From contig NZ_CP059902.1 in the NCBI RefSeq assembly GCF_014127105.1, forward strand, positions 777,001 to 841,000: DNA of 64,000 nucleotides, given 5' to 3'. Origin of the DNA: Devosia sp. MC521 (GTDB lineage: Bacteria; Pseudomonadota; Alphaproteobacteria; Rhizobiales; Devosiaceae). The notes below the pieces were generated by a model, which was not told the origin of the DNA, ran no database searches, and saw nothing but the letters and a program-made list of their open reading frames with translations. This document shows, piece after piece, positions 35,620-44,204 of the stretch. How positions within the stretch are numbered: the stretch's first letter is position 1; each line of letters starts with the position of its first letter. The translations under genes and the position numbers were made by a program.

Positions 35620-36288
35620 ATGCGCATTCTGGTTGTCGAAGACGACGTCAATCTCAACCGCCAACTCAAAGAATCCTTGCTGGAAGCTGGCTACGCGGTG
35701 GATGTCGCGTTTGACGGCGAAGAGGGGCACTTTCTCGGTGACACCGAACCTTATGATGCTGTGATCCTCGACATTGGTCTGCCGCAAATGGACGGGCTTT
35801 CGGTGCTCGAAGCATGGCGTCGCGCCGGCAGGGTAATGCCGGTGTTGTTGCTCACGGCGCGGGACCGCTGGAGCGACAAGGTTCAAGGCATTGATGCGGG
35901 CGCTGACGACTACGTCGCCAAACCCTTCCACATGGAAGAAGTGCTGGCGCGCGTGCGCGCCCTCGTGCGGCGCGCGGCGGGTCACGCGAGCAATGAAATT
36001 TCCTGCGGTCCGGTACGCCTGGATGTGAAATCGGGCAAGGTTACAGTTGATGGTAGCGCCATCAAACTCACCAGCCATGAGCTGCGTGTTCTGAGCTATT
36101 TGATGCACCATAAGGACAAGGTCATCTCGCGCACTGAACTGACCGAACACCTTTATGATCAAGACTTTGATCGCGACAGCAACACTATCGAAGTGTTCGT
36201 TGGCCGGTTGCGCAAGAAGCTGCCGGAAGATTGCATTCAGACCGTGCGCGGGTTGGGTTATAAGATCGTCGGCGATGGCGCCGCGTGA
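35620..36288 (+). CDS. feuP: OmpR-family response regulator, FeuP-like
   Basis: A 222-residue response regulator with a receiver domain (acidic pair EDD at the start, phospho-Asp in AVILDIGLPQMDG, Lys in VAKPF) and a winged-helix DNA-binding domain (LTSHELRVLSYLMHH, DSNTIEVFVGRLRKK). Several stretches, such as DGEEGHFLGDTEPYDAV and ARDRWSDKV, are as I recall them for FeuP/PhoP-type regulators of rhizobia, which respond to osmotic or ion conditions. It forms an operon with the kinase nine bases downstream and probably the small periplasmic protein upstream. Confidence 0.85.
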   Translation: MRILVVEDDVNLNRQLKESLLEAGYAVDVAFDGEEGHFLGDTEPYDAVILDIGLPQMDGLSVLEAWRRAGRVMPVLLLTARDRWSDKVQGIDAGADDYVAKPFHMEEVLARVRALVRRAAGHASNEISCGPVRLDVKSGKVTVDGSAIKLTSHELRVLSYLMHHKDKVISRTELTEHLYDQDFDRDSNTIEVFVGRLRKKLPEDCIQTVRGLGYKIVGDGAA

Positions 36289-36297
36289 GGTCGGCTC

Positions 36298-37677
36298 GTG
36301 CTGCGTAAAGGCTCCATAGCGGCCTCGCTGTTCATTTTCTCGGCTATCTGGCTCGTGGTGGCGCTCGTCGCCACAGGCTTTCTGCTGGGCGAACTCTATT
36401 CGCGCTCACAAGACCGTACACTTGCAGAGCAGGTCGACTTCAACGTCGAAGGTCTTACAGCAGCTCTCCTCGAAGCCGGTGATCCAAGTGACCTTGGCAT
36501 TGCGCTCGCCGATCCGCGTTTCGGCCGACCACGGTCTGGCTGGTATTGGATTATCCGGAATGATCTGGGGGAACTGGTCAACCTCTCGGACTCCGTTGTC
36601 GGTATCGACTTGCCGGAACTTTCAAACCCGCTCGACATCATGGGACGCCGCAGCGCCGTGGTGGAAGATGCCTTTGGCACCAAGCTGAGGGTGATTGAGC
36701 GCGCCGTCTACCTCAATCAAGAGCGGTACTTTATTGCGGTCTCAGGCAATCTGACTCAGATTCTCGAACAGGTGGGAATCTTCCGCTACCAAGCGTTTAT
36801 CGTGCTAGGGGCGGTCGGGGCCATGCTGGCGATTATGAGTGCGGTGATCGCGCGTTTTGCCCTGCGACCAATCTCTCGACTGAGCGATGCGGTGGAGGCT
36901 GTGCGCGAGGGGGATAGTCCAGAAATTTCAGGGACCTATCCGGTTGAGATTGCGCCTTTGGCAGAAGAGGTCAACGCGCTGCTCCGGTCGAATACGCAGA
37001 TTATTGAGCGGGCGCGCAGCCAAGTGGGCAATCTTGCCCATGGACTAAAAACGCCCATTGCCGTGCTGCGCAATGAGGCCGGGAGCGACAAAAGTCCCCT
37101 GGCGCAAGTTGTGACCGCTGAACTCGAGAAGATGGGCACGATGGTCTCGACCTATCTCGATCGCGCACGCCTGGCCGCGCGCACCTCCGTCGTTGGCAAA
37201 AAGTCCGATGCGAAGTTGGCTTTGGAGCGGCTGTGTCGCGTGATGGATAAGATTCATCGTGACACGACGGTGACGCTCGATCCCATTGACCCCAAACTCC
37301 CCTGGTTCCGCGGCGACGAGCAGGACTTTGAGGAGATGGCGGGCAACCTCATCGACAACGCTTGCAAGTGGTCGAACGGCGAAGTGCAGGTGAAATTTCT
37401 CACCGAGCGAAAAGACCGGACAATTCAGTTGCTCCTGACCATTGATGACAACGGTCCAGGATTGTCTGCCGAGGAGGCAGAGAAAGTTTTGCGTCGTGGC
37501 GTGCGTTTAGACGAAAAGACTCCCGGGAGTGGTCTCGGGCTGGATATCGTCAAAGAGCTTGTCGACGTGTATGGTGGCAGCTTGGACTTGAAGCGATCAA
37601 CATTAGGCGGGCTCTTGGTGGAACTCCGGCTGCCCTCCGCGCGTCTAGGAAGTGTGACACGGCAAAATGCCGGGTGA
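36298..37677 (+). CDS. feuQ: Sensor histidine kinase, FeuQ-like
   Basis: A 459-residue membrane kinase. It has two membrane helices (about 10-32 and 160-185) around a periplasmic sensor of about 125 residues, a HAMP-like linker, the phospho-acceptor His248 in NLAHGLKTPIAVL, and a HATPase domain with N box (NLIDNACKWS), DDNGPG and SGLGLDI. GTG at 36298 follows the regulator by nine bases. The periplasmic domain is where a FeuN-type protein would act. The pair is complete. Confidence 0.85.
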   Translation: MLRKGSIAASLFIFSAIWLVVALVATGFLLGELYSRSQDRTLAEQVDFNVEGLTAALLEAGDPSDLGIALADPRFGRPRSGWYWIIRNDLGELVNLSDSVVGIDLPELSNPLDIMGRRSAVVEDAFGTKLRVIERAVYLNQERYFIAVSGNLTQILEQVGIFRYQAFIVLGAVGAMLAIMSAVIARFALRPISRLSDAVEAVREGDSPEISGTYPVEIAPLAEEVNALLRSNTQIIERARSQVGNLAHGLKTPIAVLRNEAGSDKSPLAQVVTAELEKMGTMVSTYLDRARLAARTSVVGKKSDAKLALERLCRVMDKIHRDTTVTLDPIDPKLPWFRGDEQDFEEMAGNLIDNACKWSNGEVQVKFLTERKDRTIQLLLTIDDNGPGLSAEEAEKVLRRGVRLDEKTPGSGLGLDIVKELVDVYGGSLDLKRSTLGGLLVELRLPSARLGSVTRQNAG

Positions 37678-37739
37678 CGCACTTTCGCCGCAATAGGCCA
37701 ACAAGTACCGACAGATTGACCGTGAGGGCTAGTTTGAAT

Positions 37740-38219
37740 ATGAATCGCACCGCTTTAATTGCCGCTCCGCTGTTGGCCTTGGCCCTTGCGGGCTGTTCGA
37801 GCACTGGCAATGCGCCCCAGCAGATTTATCAAGCGCCGGTCGCACAGGCGCCGGTCGTGATGCAGCCGATGGTGCCTGCTGCCGCACAGGTCGTGCAGAC
37901 AGCACGCCTGACAACCTCCATCGCCAACGGCTTCGTTGACCCGGCAGCAGTCAGCCTGATGACCGCCAAGGATTCGAGTGAAGCCAATAGCGCACAATTC
38001 TATGCGCTGCAGTTTGGCCGTCCAGGCGCACCGCGTCAGTGGGCTGGTGATCGTGGCACAACTGGCTCGGTAGCCGTTGGCCCTTACGTACGTGTCAACA
38101 ATCTCGATTGCCGCGATTTCACGCATACCGTGAAGATCAATGGCGCTGAATATGTGAAAAAAGGCACGGCCTGCCGCGAGGGTACTGGCAACTGGAACGT
38201 GGTCCAGAGCGCAGCTTGA
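37740..38219 (+). CDS. Outer-membrane surface-antigen-like lipoprotein
   Basis: A 159-residue lipoprotein with signal MNRTALIAAPLLALALAGC and lipidated Cys in LAGC. A Pro/Gln/Val-rich spacer follows, then a C-terminal region with two Cys (NNLDCRDFTHTV; KKGTACREGTGNW) of the RT0821/Lpp0805 surface-antigen type. ATG at 37740 was picked because it starts the signal peptide. It may be transcribed after feuQ, from which it is about 60 bases away. Confidence 0.78.
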   Translation: MNRTALIAAPLLALALAGCSSTGNAPQQIYQAPVAQAPVVMQPMVPAAAQVVQTARLTTSIANGFVDPAAVSLMTAKDSSEANSAQFYALQFGRPGAPRQWAGDRGTTGSVAVGPYVRVNNLDCRDFTHTVKINGAEYVKKGTACREGTGNWNVVQSAA

Positions 38220-38266
38220 TCCATATTTGGGTCAAGAAAGAAAAAGTTTATTTACCATCGCCATTT

Positions 38267-38295
38267 AGGTTTGGGGTTAGGACTACCCCAAACCT
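38267..38295 (+). promoter_or_regulatory. Strong hairpin just ahead of a start codon
   Basis: A perfect 11-bp inverted repeat (38267-38277 with 38285-38295) has a seven-base loop and ends nine bases ahead of ATG 38305. No T run follows on either side, so it is unlikely to be a normal terminator. It covers the place where a ribosome site would lie. Confidence 0.5.
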
Positions 38296-38304
38296 GAAGT
38301 GTCA

Positions 38305-39519
38305 ATGAGCCAGACCGCCCCAAAAACTGACGTACCAGCGTCTGTGCCGAGCCGTTCCTCTAGCCGCGCATCTGCCCGCTCGAAGCCTTTTTGCGGGCTT
38401 ATTGATCCGATCCTTGTTGAAGAGCCGGTGCTCTACTCATTCTCAGGTTCGATTAGTCGCGATGCTGCCGACGCAGCTTGGACTTGGGTCCTGCGTGACC
38501 TGTCCAGTGACATTGTTTCAGCTGCCGCGGTCGAAAAGGGTACTTTACGGTCTGGTGACCTAGCCCCCGCAATTCCCGAAATTCTCCAACGTATGCGCGC
38601 AGCGCTTGACGAGGTTGATGGCGATATCGAGCGCCTCCATCGTTTCCGCGCGCAATACGGTCGCGACAAAGCACGCGAAGAAATCGAAGTCGTCATGTCG
38701 GCGCTGCGCGCGCGCTCGCTTTTGCCAAAGGCGCAGGCGTTCGGGAAGGCGATCAACGCGATCAACGACGACGCTGCAATGGCGACTGCCATTCAATCCA
38801 TGCCTCTCAAGGATGCCCATCTGGCGGCCCTGATGTTCCAGGCAGCACTGGGACATGTGTCGAACCCCTCGCGCATGATTACGGCCATGCTCAAGATCTG
38901 TGGCAAGAACACGGATGACGCTGTAGCGCGCTATGGGTTTAATCCGGTTGTGGAAGCCTTCTTGGCGCATGCGCAGAACCAGCTTCAGTATCTGCGGATG
39001 AGCGGTCCCTTTGCGGACGTCGATATGGTTTGTCGTGGGCTGGATCGCTACCATCGCTTGGTACGTGCGCTGACCGGCAATATTGAGTTCACCCGCGGTA
39101 GCTCGGCCACGAAGGTTCTGGCGGCACTAACCAAATCTGTCTCTGATCGGGTTGAGCCTCGCCTCAAGGAAGTTGTGCCAGATCTCAATCAGGCGCTGCG
39201 CAAGCCCCGCGAGGGCGTTGACCGTTTGGACAACGACAAGATTTTGAGCGCAATTAGCGGCATGTATCTGCTGGCTGCCGTGCGCGATAGCCGCGAGTCA
39301 CTGGCGCTCAATGCGGTCTATGACCAAGCGTGGACCCAATCTGCGCAGGCATTAGAAATTCACATTCAGCGTTGCCTCGACGCCGCTCGCCAGAATCCAA
39401 GTGATACTGTGAACGGCGCTCGACTGGATGCGGCAATCCAGATGGCGGAAATTCGTTTCAACGCTGAATATGCCGAAACCCTGCGCCGTGCTCGCGCTGC
39501 TGCCGAGCGTCGTGGCTAA
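38305..39519 (+). CDS. Conserved hypothetical helical protein
   Basis: A 404-residue protein with a Ser/Arg-rich start of about 25 residues and an otherwise helical body without membrane segments or cysteine motifs. I do not recognise a functional domain. Similar-looking proteins occur in this order. ATG at 38305 is preferred; a GTG at 38299 is in frame. No clear ribosome site is present and a strong hairpin sits upstream. Its TAA overlaps the TAG of the opposing flavoprotein gene. Confidence 0.7.
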   Translation: MSQTAPKTDVPASVPSRSSSRASARSKPFCGLIDPILVEEPVLYSFSGSISRDAADAAWTWVLRDLSSDIVSAAAVEKGTLRSGDLAPAIPEILQRMRAALDEVDGDIERLHRFRAQYGRDKAREEIEVVMSALRARSLLPKAQAFGKAINAINDDAAMATAIQSMPLKDAHLAALMFQAALGHVSNPSRMITAMLKICGKNTDDAVARYGFNPVVEAFLAHAQNQLQYLRMSGPFADVDMVCRGLDRYHRLVRALTGNIEFTRGSSATKVLAALTKSVSDRVEPRLKEVVPDLNQALRKPREGVDRLDNDKILSAISGMYLLAAVRDSRESLALNAVYDQAWTQSAQALEIHIQRCLDAARQNPSDTVNGARLDAAIQMAEIRFNAEYAETLRRARAAAERRG

Positions 39520-41450
39520 TCGGTAATGCTTTCGATCCGGGCAGCGATCGTGCTGCCCTGATCTCGAATAGAAACGGGGAGCGCCGCTTGGAACGCCTCC
39601 GCCGTTAAAAGCGCAATTGGTCCTTCAGGATTGTGCCGCAGCACCACGCCAATCGCTTTGTCCGCCTCCCGGCTGTCTGAGTTACGGAAGATCAACGATC
39701 CGCTCGAAACCATCCGCTGATCGGCGATGAAGAGTTTTACCACCTTCGTTTGCTCCCCGTAACGCCCCGACAGAAAGGTCGGTACATCCGTTTTTGGTGC
39801 CACGTGTACTGTCGGTTCGAGGTCCGTCTTCAGGCCTAAGGGCGGCGATGGAGTGCGTTCCGCCGCGACCGTGCTGGCCATGGTGACTGGTATCCAGCCA
39901 AGACAAGTCGCTGCCGTAATATCGTTGAGGGACAGCGCTACGGCCATTTCGGATATTGCGGGCAGCGGGTCGGCTGCATTCTGGACCGATTGTGGTCGAG
40001 CGAGATAGGACGTGCTGGCATCCAAATAGCTTGGCACGGACGCTTCCGTTCGTGCGATGGCCAGTGGCGCATCGGGTGTTTCATAGAGCGGGTCTATCAA
40101 GACCTCTTCAATTTGCTTTCTGGGGCTTCCGAAGAGAAGATCAATCGCATCAGCCCCGCTCTGGATACAGGCGGTCCGCGTTTGATATCCGGCGACGCTT
40201 CCGGCGAGGGCAATGCCCTCTAGCGCACCGATAACCTCAAGGCAGTGATTTTTGCTGTTCCAATGGCTCTTCCCTCCCGCCATATGCCAAAGGTCCAGAT
40301 TGGCCTGCCACCCACCATTGACGATCAATCGTGACGTCGTGACGGGTTCTTGGTTCGCACTATCAAAGTGCACATGCAAAGTTGAGCCGGTGAAGCGCGC
40401 ATGTTCGACGTAACTCGACGGCACCTGAACCAAGCCGTAAGCACGGCTGAACTCGATATAGCGTGAAGCCGGATTGGGGCGAGTATCTAAAACTCGATTG
40501 ACGGCAATGCCCGCTTCTCTTGCCTTCACGGCAAGGCGGTAGGACGTGTTTGTGCTGGTCGCAAACAGCGCTGAGCGACCCGGCCATATGCCGAAGCGGG
40601 TCGCGAGCTCATAAGCTTCCAGTGAGCCAATGACGCCGGGTAAGCGGTTGCCTGAAAAGAGCGGGAGCCGCTCGACGGAGCCTGTGGCAATGACCAAGTG
40701 CGGGGCCGCGATGTCGAGTAGTGTGCTGGTGACACCATCCCCATGCGTCTCAATGCTATGCACCCGCACCATGCCTTGCCGGATAGCAATTGCCTGGCTG
40801 TTGAGCAGGACCCGAATATTGTGGTTGGTGGTGACAGTCTGGCTGAGACGCAGCATGGCGGCTTCAGCGCAGTCTTCGCCCTCTTGAGCGCCGAACAGCC
40901 CGGAATGTCCTCTTAGAGCTTGATCCGCCTCAATCAAAATAACGGACAAGTTCCGGCGCGACGCTGCTAGAGCTGCGGCCATCCCCGCAACACCGCCTCC
41001 GACAATCACCACATCAGCGCCTAGGTGCTCTGCCGCAGTCGCGTTGCGCCACGGCTGAATTTGGCGAACGCCATCGAGCGCGAGGCCGAGCGTATGTCCT
41101 CCTTGAAAAAGTTTCCTGAGGCCGCCAATAGGGGGCTTGGGAGCCGTGACATAATTGGCTCCAGGCGTGATCGGCGTGCGCGCCATGGGAAATGCTGCGG
41201 CCACATCGCTGAGCGCCTCGACAGGATAAATGTGAGGCAACGATCGCGCTGCAAGACCGATAGGAAAGCGAGAATGGAGACCCAAGCTGATAATGCCCGA
41301 CGCGGCGAGCGCTGAGTAAACAGTGTCGCCAGCGTAGCCCGAGTACATGCGTCCGTTGAGCCGGAAACTTACGGGTCGTGACCGATCAATCCACTGACCT
41401 GAAAAGCCGCTTGCGCTGTCGGCGGGGAGCCGGGCGGGAGTTCGGTTCAT
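39516..41450 (-). CDS. SoxA/HcnB-like FAD-dependent oxidoreductase
   Basis: A 644-residue protein. Residues about 20-95 resemble the ferredoxin-like N-terminal domain of heterotetrameric sarcosine oxidase alpha (GRMYSGYAGDTVYSALAASG) but have no cysteines for a cluster. About 140-470 form an FAD/NAD-binding disulfide-reductase-type unit with VVIVGGGVAGMAAAL and a second glycine site region. The C-terminal aminomethyltransferase part of SoxA is absent. Overlap of its ATG with the stop of the next protein (ATGA) shows a two-gene operon. The family handles amino-acid or opine-like amines; the substrate is unknown. Confidence 0.75.
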   Translation of the reverse strand: MNRTPARLPADSASGFSGQWIDRSRPVSFRLNGRMYSGYAGDTVYSALAASGIISLGLHSRFPIGLAARSLPHIYPVEALSDVAAAFPMARTPITPGANYVTAPKPPIGGLRKLFQGGHTLGLALDGVRQIQPWRNATAAEHLGADVVIVGGGVAGMAAALAASRRNLSVILIEADQALRGHSGLFGAQEGEDCAEAAMLRLSQTVTTNHNIRVLLNSQAIAIRQGMVRVHSIETHGDGVTSTLLDIAAPHLVIATGSVERLPLFSGNRLPGVIGSLEAYELATRFGIWPGRSALFATSTNTSYRLAVKAREAGIAVNRVLDTRPNPASRYIEFSRAYGLVQVPSSYVEHARFTGSTLHVHFDSANQEPVTTSRLIVNGGWQANLDLWHMAGGKSHWNSKNHCLEVIGALEGIALAGSVAGYQTRTACIQSGADAIDLLFGSPRKQIEEVLIDPLYETPDAPLAIARTEASVPSYLDASTSYLARPQSVQNAADPLPAISEMAVALSLNDITAATCLGWIPVTMASTVAAERTPSPPLGLKTDLEPTVHVAPKTDVPTFLSGRYGEQTKVVKLFIADQRMVSSGSLIFRNSDSREADKAIGVVLRHNPEGPIALLTAEAFQAALPVSIRDQGSTIAARIESITD

Positions 41451-42520
41451 GACGAGCTCGCTATGCGTGTCGGAACAGCTTCTGACAGCGATTTGTTTGA
41501 GCGTGTGACCAAGCGTTCCGCAAAATATGCAGCTTCAGTCTCCGTTGGGACGCCCCCGATCCAACGCGCCAGTGCGGGCACCAAAAAGCTCGCATATGGT
41601 TCCGCCGACAACACAACGTCTGCGCCCGAACCGATCCCCACGCGCCCAAATGCCGGCAGGCCGTCTGTCGTGAGGAGCCGCGTGAAGTGGCGTTGCCCGA
41701 CGATTTCACCGCCGCCAATGGTCTCTAGCAGCCGCTCAGCATCAGCATAGGCGAGGGTAGTATCGCCGACAGCGATCAGGTTCACACCGCCCCCGGACAG
41801 GCTCACGAGGGACGACCCGCTGTCGATGTCAAAGACCATGGGCGCTACCAGTGGCCGATTGGGTGCAATGAGAAGGCTAGAATAGATTTGTCGACGGACA
41901 ACGCGCGGCCACTGAGGCAGAGGTAGGTGATCGACTAACGCTTGGTCATCCAAGAAAATTGTCTGCCGAAACGCGAGTGTTTCGTCTCCGATGCTTAATG
42001 TCGAAGACCCGTCCTTGAGCAGTTTTAGGCCCTGGCTTGTCGCACGAAGAACGCCGAGGTCATCCAGCCAGCGGTTCAAATGAGGCTCAACCCCAATGAG
42101 ATCGAGGTGGACTTGGTCAGCGAACGAAAAACCGATGCTATCGCTCGGCAATAGGTGAGGGCCGGTCACCTGCGCTGTGTGGCCGTGTATGGCCACCATT
42201 GTGCGGATGTGAGAGAGGGTCTCTCGGGACAATTGGTTTTGAGCTAAACACAAGGCGTTGCCGCGTCGAATAGCGGCTTTTGCGCCTATTCGACCCAAGA
42301 GTTTGAGTGTTTCTAGAATGGTCTGTTCGAGCAGGCTCCAATGCTCGGGCCGCGTCAGTGGGGCAAACGAGCTGCAGCTGAACTGTGGCAGCCTGAAGCG
42401 CACCTGATTATCACCGAGTAAAACACAACGTCGTTTGTGATCACGGGTCAGGAGCGCCGCGAGGAGCTTAGTCGCTGGACTATTTCCAATGATGGCAAAG
42501 TCATAAAGCTTACTGGTCAT
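41447..42520 (-). CDS. DAO-like flavoprotein partner with altered FAD motif
   Basis: A 357-residue protein. The N-terminus (LYDFAIIGNSPATKLLAALL) has the place of a Rossmann FAD motif but reads GNSPAT where GxGxxG is expected. The C-terminal part (TTDGLPAFGRVGIGSGADVVLS...) resembles the end of D-amino-acid oxidase-like subunits such as SoxB, OoxB or HcnC. ATG at 42520 was chosen because upstream codons look unrelated. It is the first gene of the operon with the SoxA-like protein. A two-subunit amine dehydrogenase is likely; whether this subunit binds FAD is doubtful. Confidence 0.6.
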   Translation of the reverse strand: MTSKLYDFAIIGNSPATKLLAALLTRDHKRRCVLLGDNQVRFRLPQFSCSSFAPLTRPEHWSLLEQTILETLKLLGRIGAKAAIRRGNALCLAQNQLSRETLSHIRTMVAIHGHTAQVTGPHLLPSDSIGFSFADQVHLDLIGVEPHLNRWLDDLGVLRATSQGLKLLKDGSSTLSIGDETLAFRQTIFLDDQALVDHLPLPQWPRVVRRQIYSSLLIAPNRPLVAPMVFDIDSGSSLVSLSGGGVNLIAVGDTTLAYADAERLLETIGGGEIVGQRHFTRLLTTDGLPAFGRVGIGSGADVVLSAEPYASFLVPALARWIGGVPTETEAAYFAERLVTRSNKSLSEAVPTRIASSS

Positions 42521-42657
42521 TTTGGATTGCTGCCATGGCCTGACCATCCTGTGGCAAAGCGTCCCCATTTTTGAGCAGGCAACGGGTGGCATTTCGCCAT
42601 ATTCGGACTATACATGCAAACCCATTGCCGACCGTGGCAGACGAGCGTTTAGGCCCC

Positions 42658-43734
42658 ATGATTTTCTGGTTTATTGCCATCGCCATTACAGCCGCAGCCT
42701 GCGTTGCTTTAGTCTATGCGGGCGCTGGGAGAATGGTCAATTCATCAACAGCGCAAATGCCAGAGCAGACGGATCAATTCCGCGCATTGCTAGAGGGCAT
42801 TGATGCTGACCTCGCGAGCGGCAAGCTCGACGAAGAGCAGGCGCGCGCAGCGAAGGGCGAACTGGCTCGGGAAATGCTCAGGGCACGCAAAGATGCTCGC
42901 CCTAAGTCGAGTGTCGAACTGGGTCGTGCACCAGTTATCGCCGGCTCTGTTGCGGTTGCTGCGATCGCATTTGGTATCTATGGCTTCCTGGGTAGTCCCG
43001 ACTTGCCAGCAAACCCACTTGCTGAGCGGCAGGACGTTGCTGCGCAGTCGATCGATCTCGATGCTGCAATCGCGAGCATCGAAGAACGCCTGAAGCAAAC
43101 ACCGGACGATGTGCGCGGTTGGGCCGTCATTGGCCCTGCGTATATGCAGTTGGGTCGGTTTGATGATGCCGCCAATGCTTTCCGTACGCTGATGGATCTG
43201 AGCGGCGAAACGCCTGAGCTCCTGACCGCCTTCGCCGAAGCGCGCTTGTCTGAACCGACGGGAGCAGGCGCGGAAGACGCAATTGCTGCTCTGCAAAAGG
43301 CCGCTGAAGATCCAACACATGCGCGCTCGCGTCTTTATCTGGCGGCTGAAGCGATGCGTGTTGAAGATTACCGCGAAGCTGAGCGCTTGTGGAGCGCCGC
43401 GATTGCTTTGGCTGAAGGCACGGAGCCGTGGCTCGCCGCCGCTCGTCAGGGCCTAGTCGTCGCGCAGAATGACGGCGTCGATAATACGCTCGAGCAGCAA
43501 AATGAAATGATCGCCGCAATGGTCGGTGGCCTGTCTGAACGCCTCTATGCGTCCGGCGGCACGATCGAAGAATGGCAACAACTGGTTCAGTCCTACATTG
43601 TGCTAGACGATTTGGATAATGCGCAGCGCGCTTTTGATGCTGCCGTTGTTGCCTATCCGCTGACCTTTGATCGCGGTGAACTTGACTCTCTGGCGCTCGG
43701 CGCCGGTCTTAAATTGAATGGAGGCACGCGATGA
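42658..43734 (+). CDS. ccmI: Cytochrome c maturation protein CcmI
   Basis: A 358-residue CcmI (CycH). Two membrane helices (residues 1-25 and about 95-115) surround a cytoplasmic leucine-zipper-like loop, followed by a periplasmic TPR region (about 140-320; WAVIGPAYMQLGRFDDAANAF). It holds apocytochrome c and delivers it to the CcmF-CcmH ligation complex. ATG at 42658 begins with MIFWFIAIAITAA; the longer upstream frame was rejected. It is divergent from the flavoprotein operon. Stop overlaps ccmE. Confidence 0.92.
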   Translation: MIFWFIAIAITAAACVALVYAGAGRMVNSSTAQMPEQTDQFRALLEGIDADLASGKLDEEQARAAKGELAREMLRARKDARPKSSVELGRAPVIAGSVAVAAIAFGIYGFLGSPDLPANPLAERQDVAAQSIDLDAAIASIEERLKQTPDDVRGWAVIGPAYMQLGRFDDAANAFRTLMDLSGETPELLTAFAEARLSEPTGAGAEDAIAALQKAAEDPTHARSRLYLAAEAMRVEDYREAERLWSAAIALAEGTEPWLAAARQGLVVAQNDGVDNTLEQQNEMIAAMVGGLSERLYASGGTIEEWQQLVQSYIVLDDLDNAQRAFDAAVVAYPLTFDRGELDSLALGAGLKLNGGTR

Positions 43735-44204
43735 CCATGCAGGCTCCCGCCCGTCGCAAGGGCATGACCCGTAAGCAGAAGCGTATTGCTGTTATTGCTG
43801 GCCTGGCTGTTGTCTTGGCTTTGGCGACCACTTTGGTTTTGACCGCGCTGCGCGACCAGATCGTGTTCTTCTATACGCCTGCTGACATCTCAACCAAGGA
43901 AGTGGCTGTTGGCCAGCCAATCCGCCTTGGCGGAATGGTGCAGGACAAGAGCTGGGTTCGCTCCGGTCAGGACAATATTTTTATTATCGAAGATGGTGCC
44001 GATCAGATCACGGCTAAGTTCGTTGGCATTCTGCCCGACCTCTTCCGCGATGGTCAGGGTGTTGTCGCAGAAGGCAGCATCCAGCCGGACGGCAGCTTCC
44101 TTGCGACCAACGTCCTCGCCAAGCATGATGAGAATTATGTTCCGCGTGAAGTCGTTGAAGCCCTCAAAGAAAAGGGCGAGTGGTACCCAGAGGCGGCCGA
44201 ATGA
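43731..44204 (+). CDS. ccmE: Cytochrome c maturation heme chaperone CcmE
   Basis: A 157-residue CcmE (CycJ): one N-terminal membrane helix and a periplasmic OB-fold. The heme-binding His132 and Tyr136 occur in AKHDENYVP. It receives heme from CcmABCD, not in this window, and passes it to CcmF. Four-base overlaps with both neighbours. Confidence 0.95.
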   Translation: MTMQAPARRKGMTRKQKRIAVIAGLAVVLALATTLVLTALRDQIVFFYTPADISTKEVAVGQPIRLGGMVQDKSWVRSGQDNIFIIEDGADQITAKFVGILPDLFRDGQGVVAEGSIQPDGSFLATNVLAKHDENYVPREVVEALKEKGEWYPEAAE

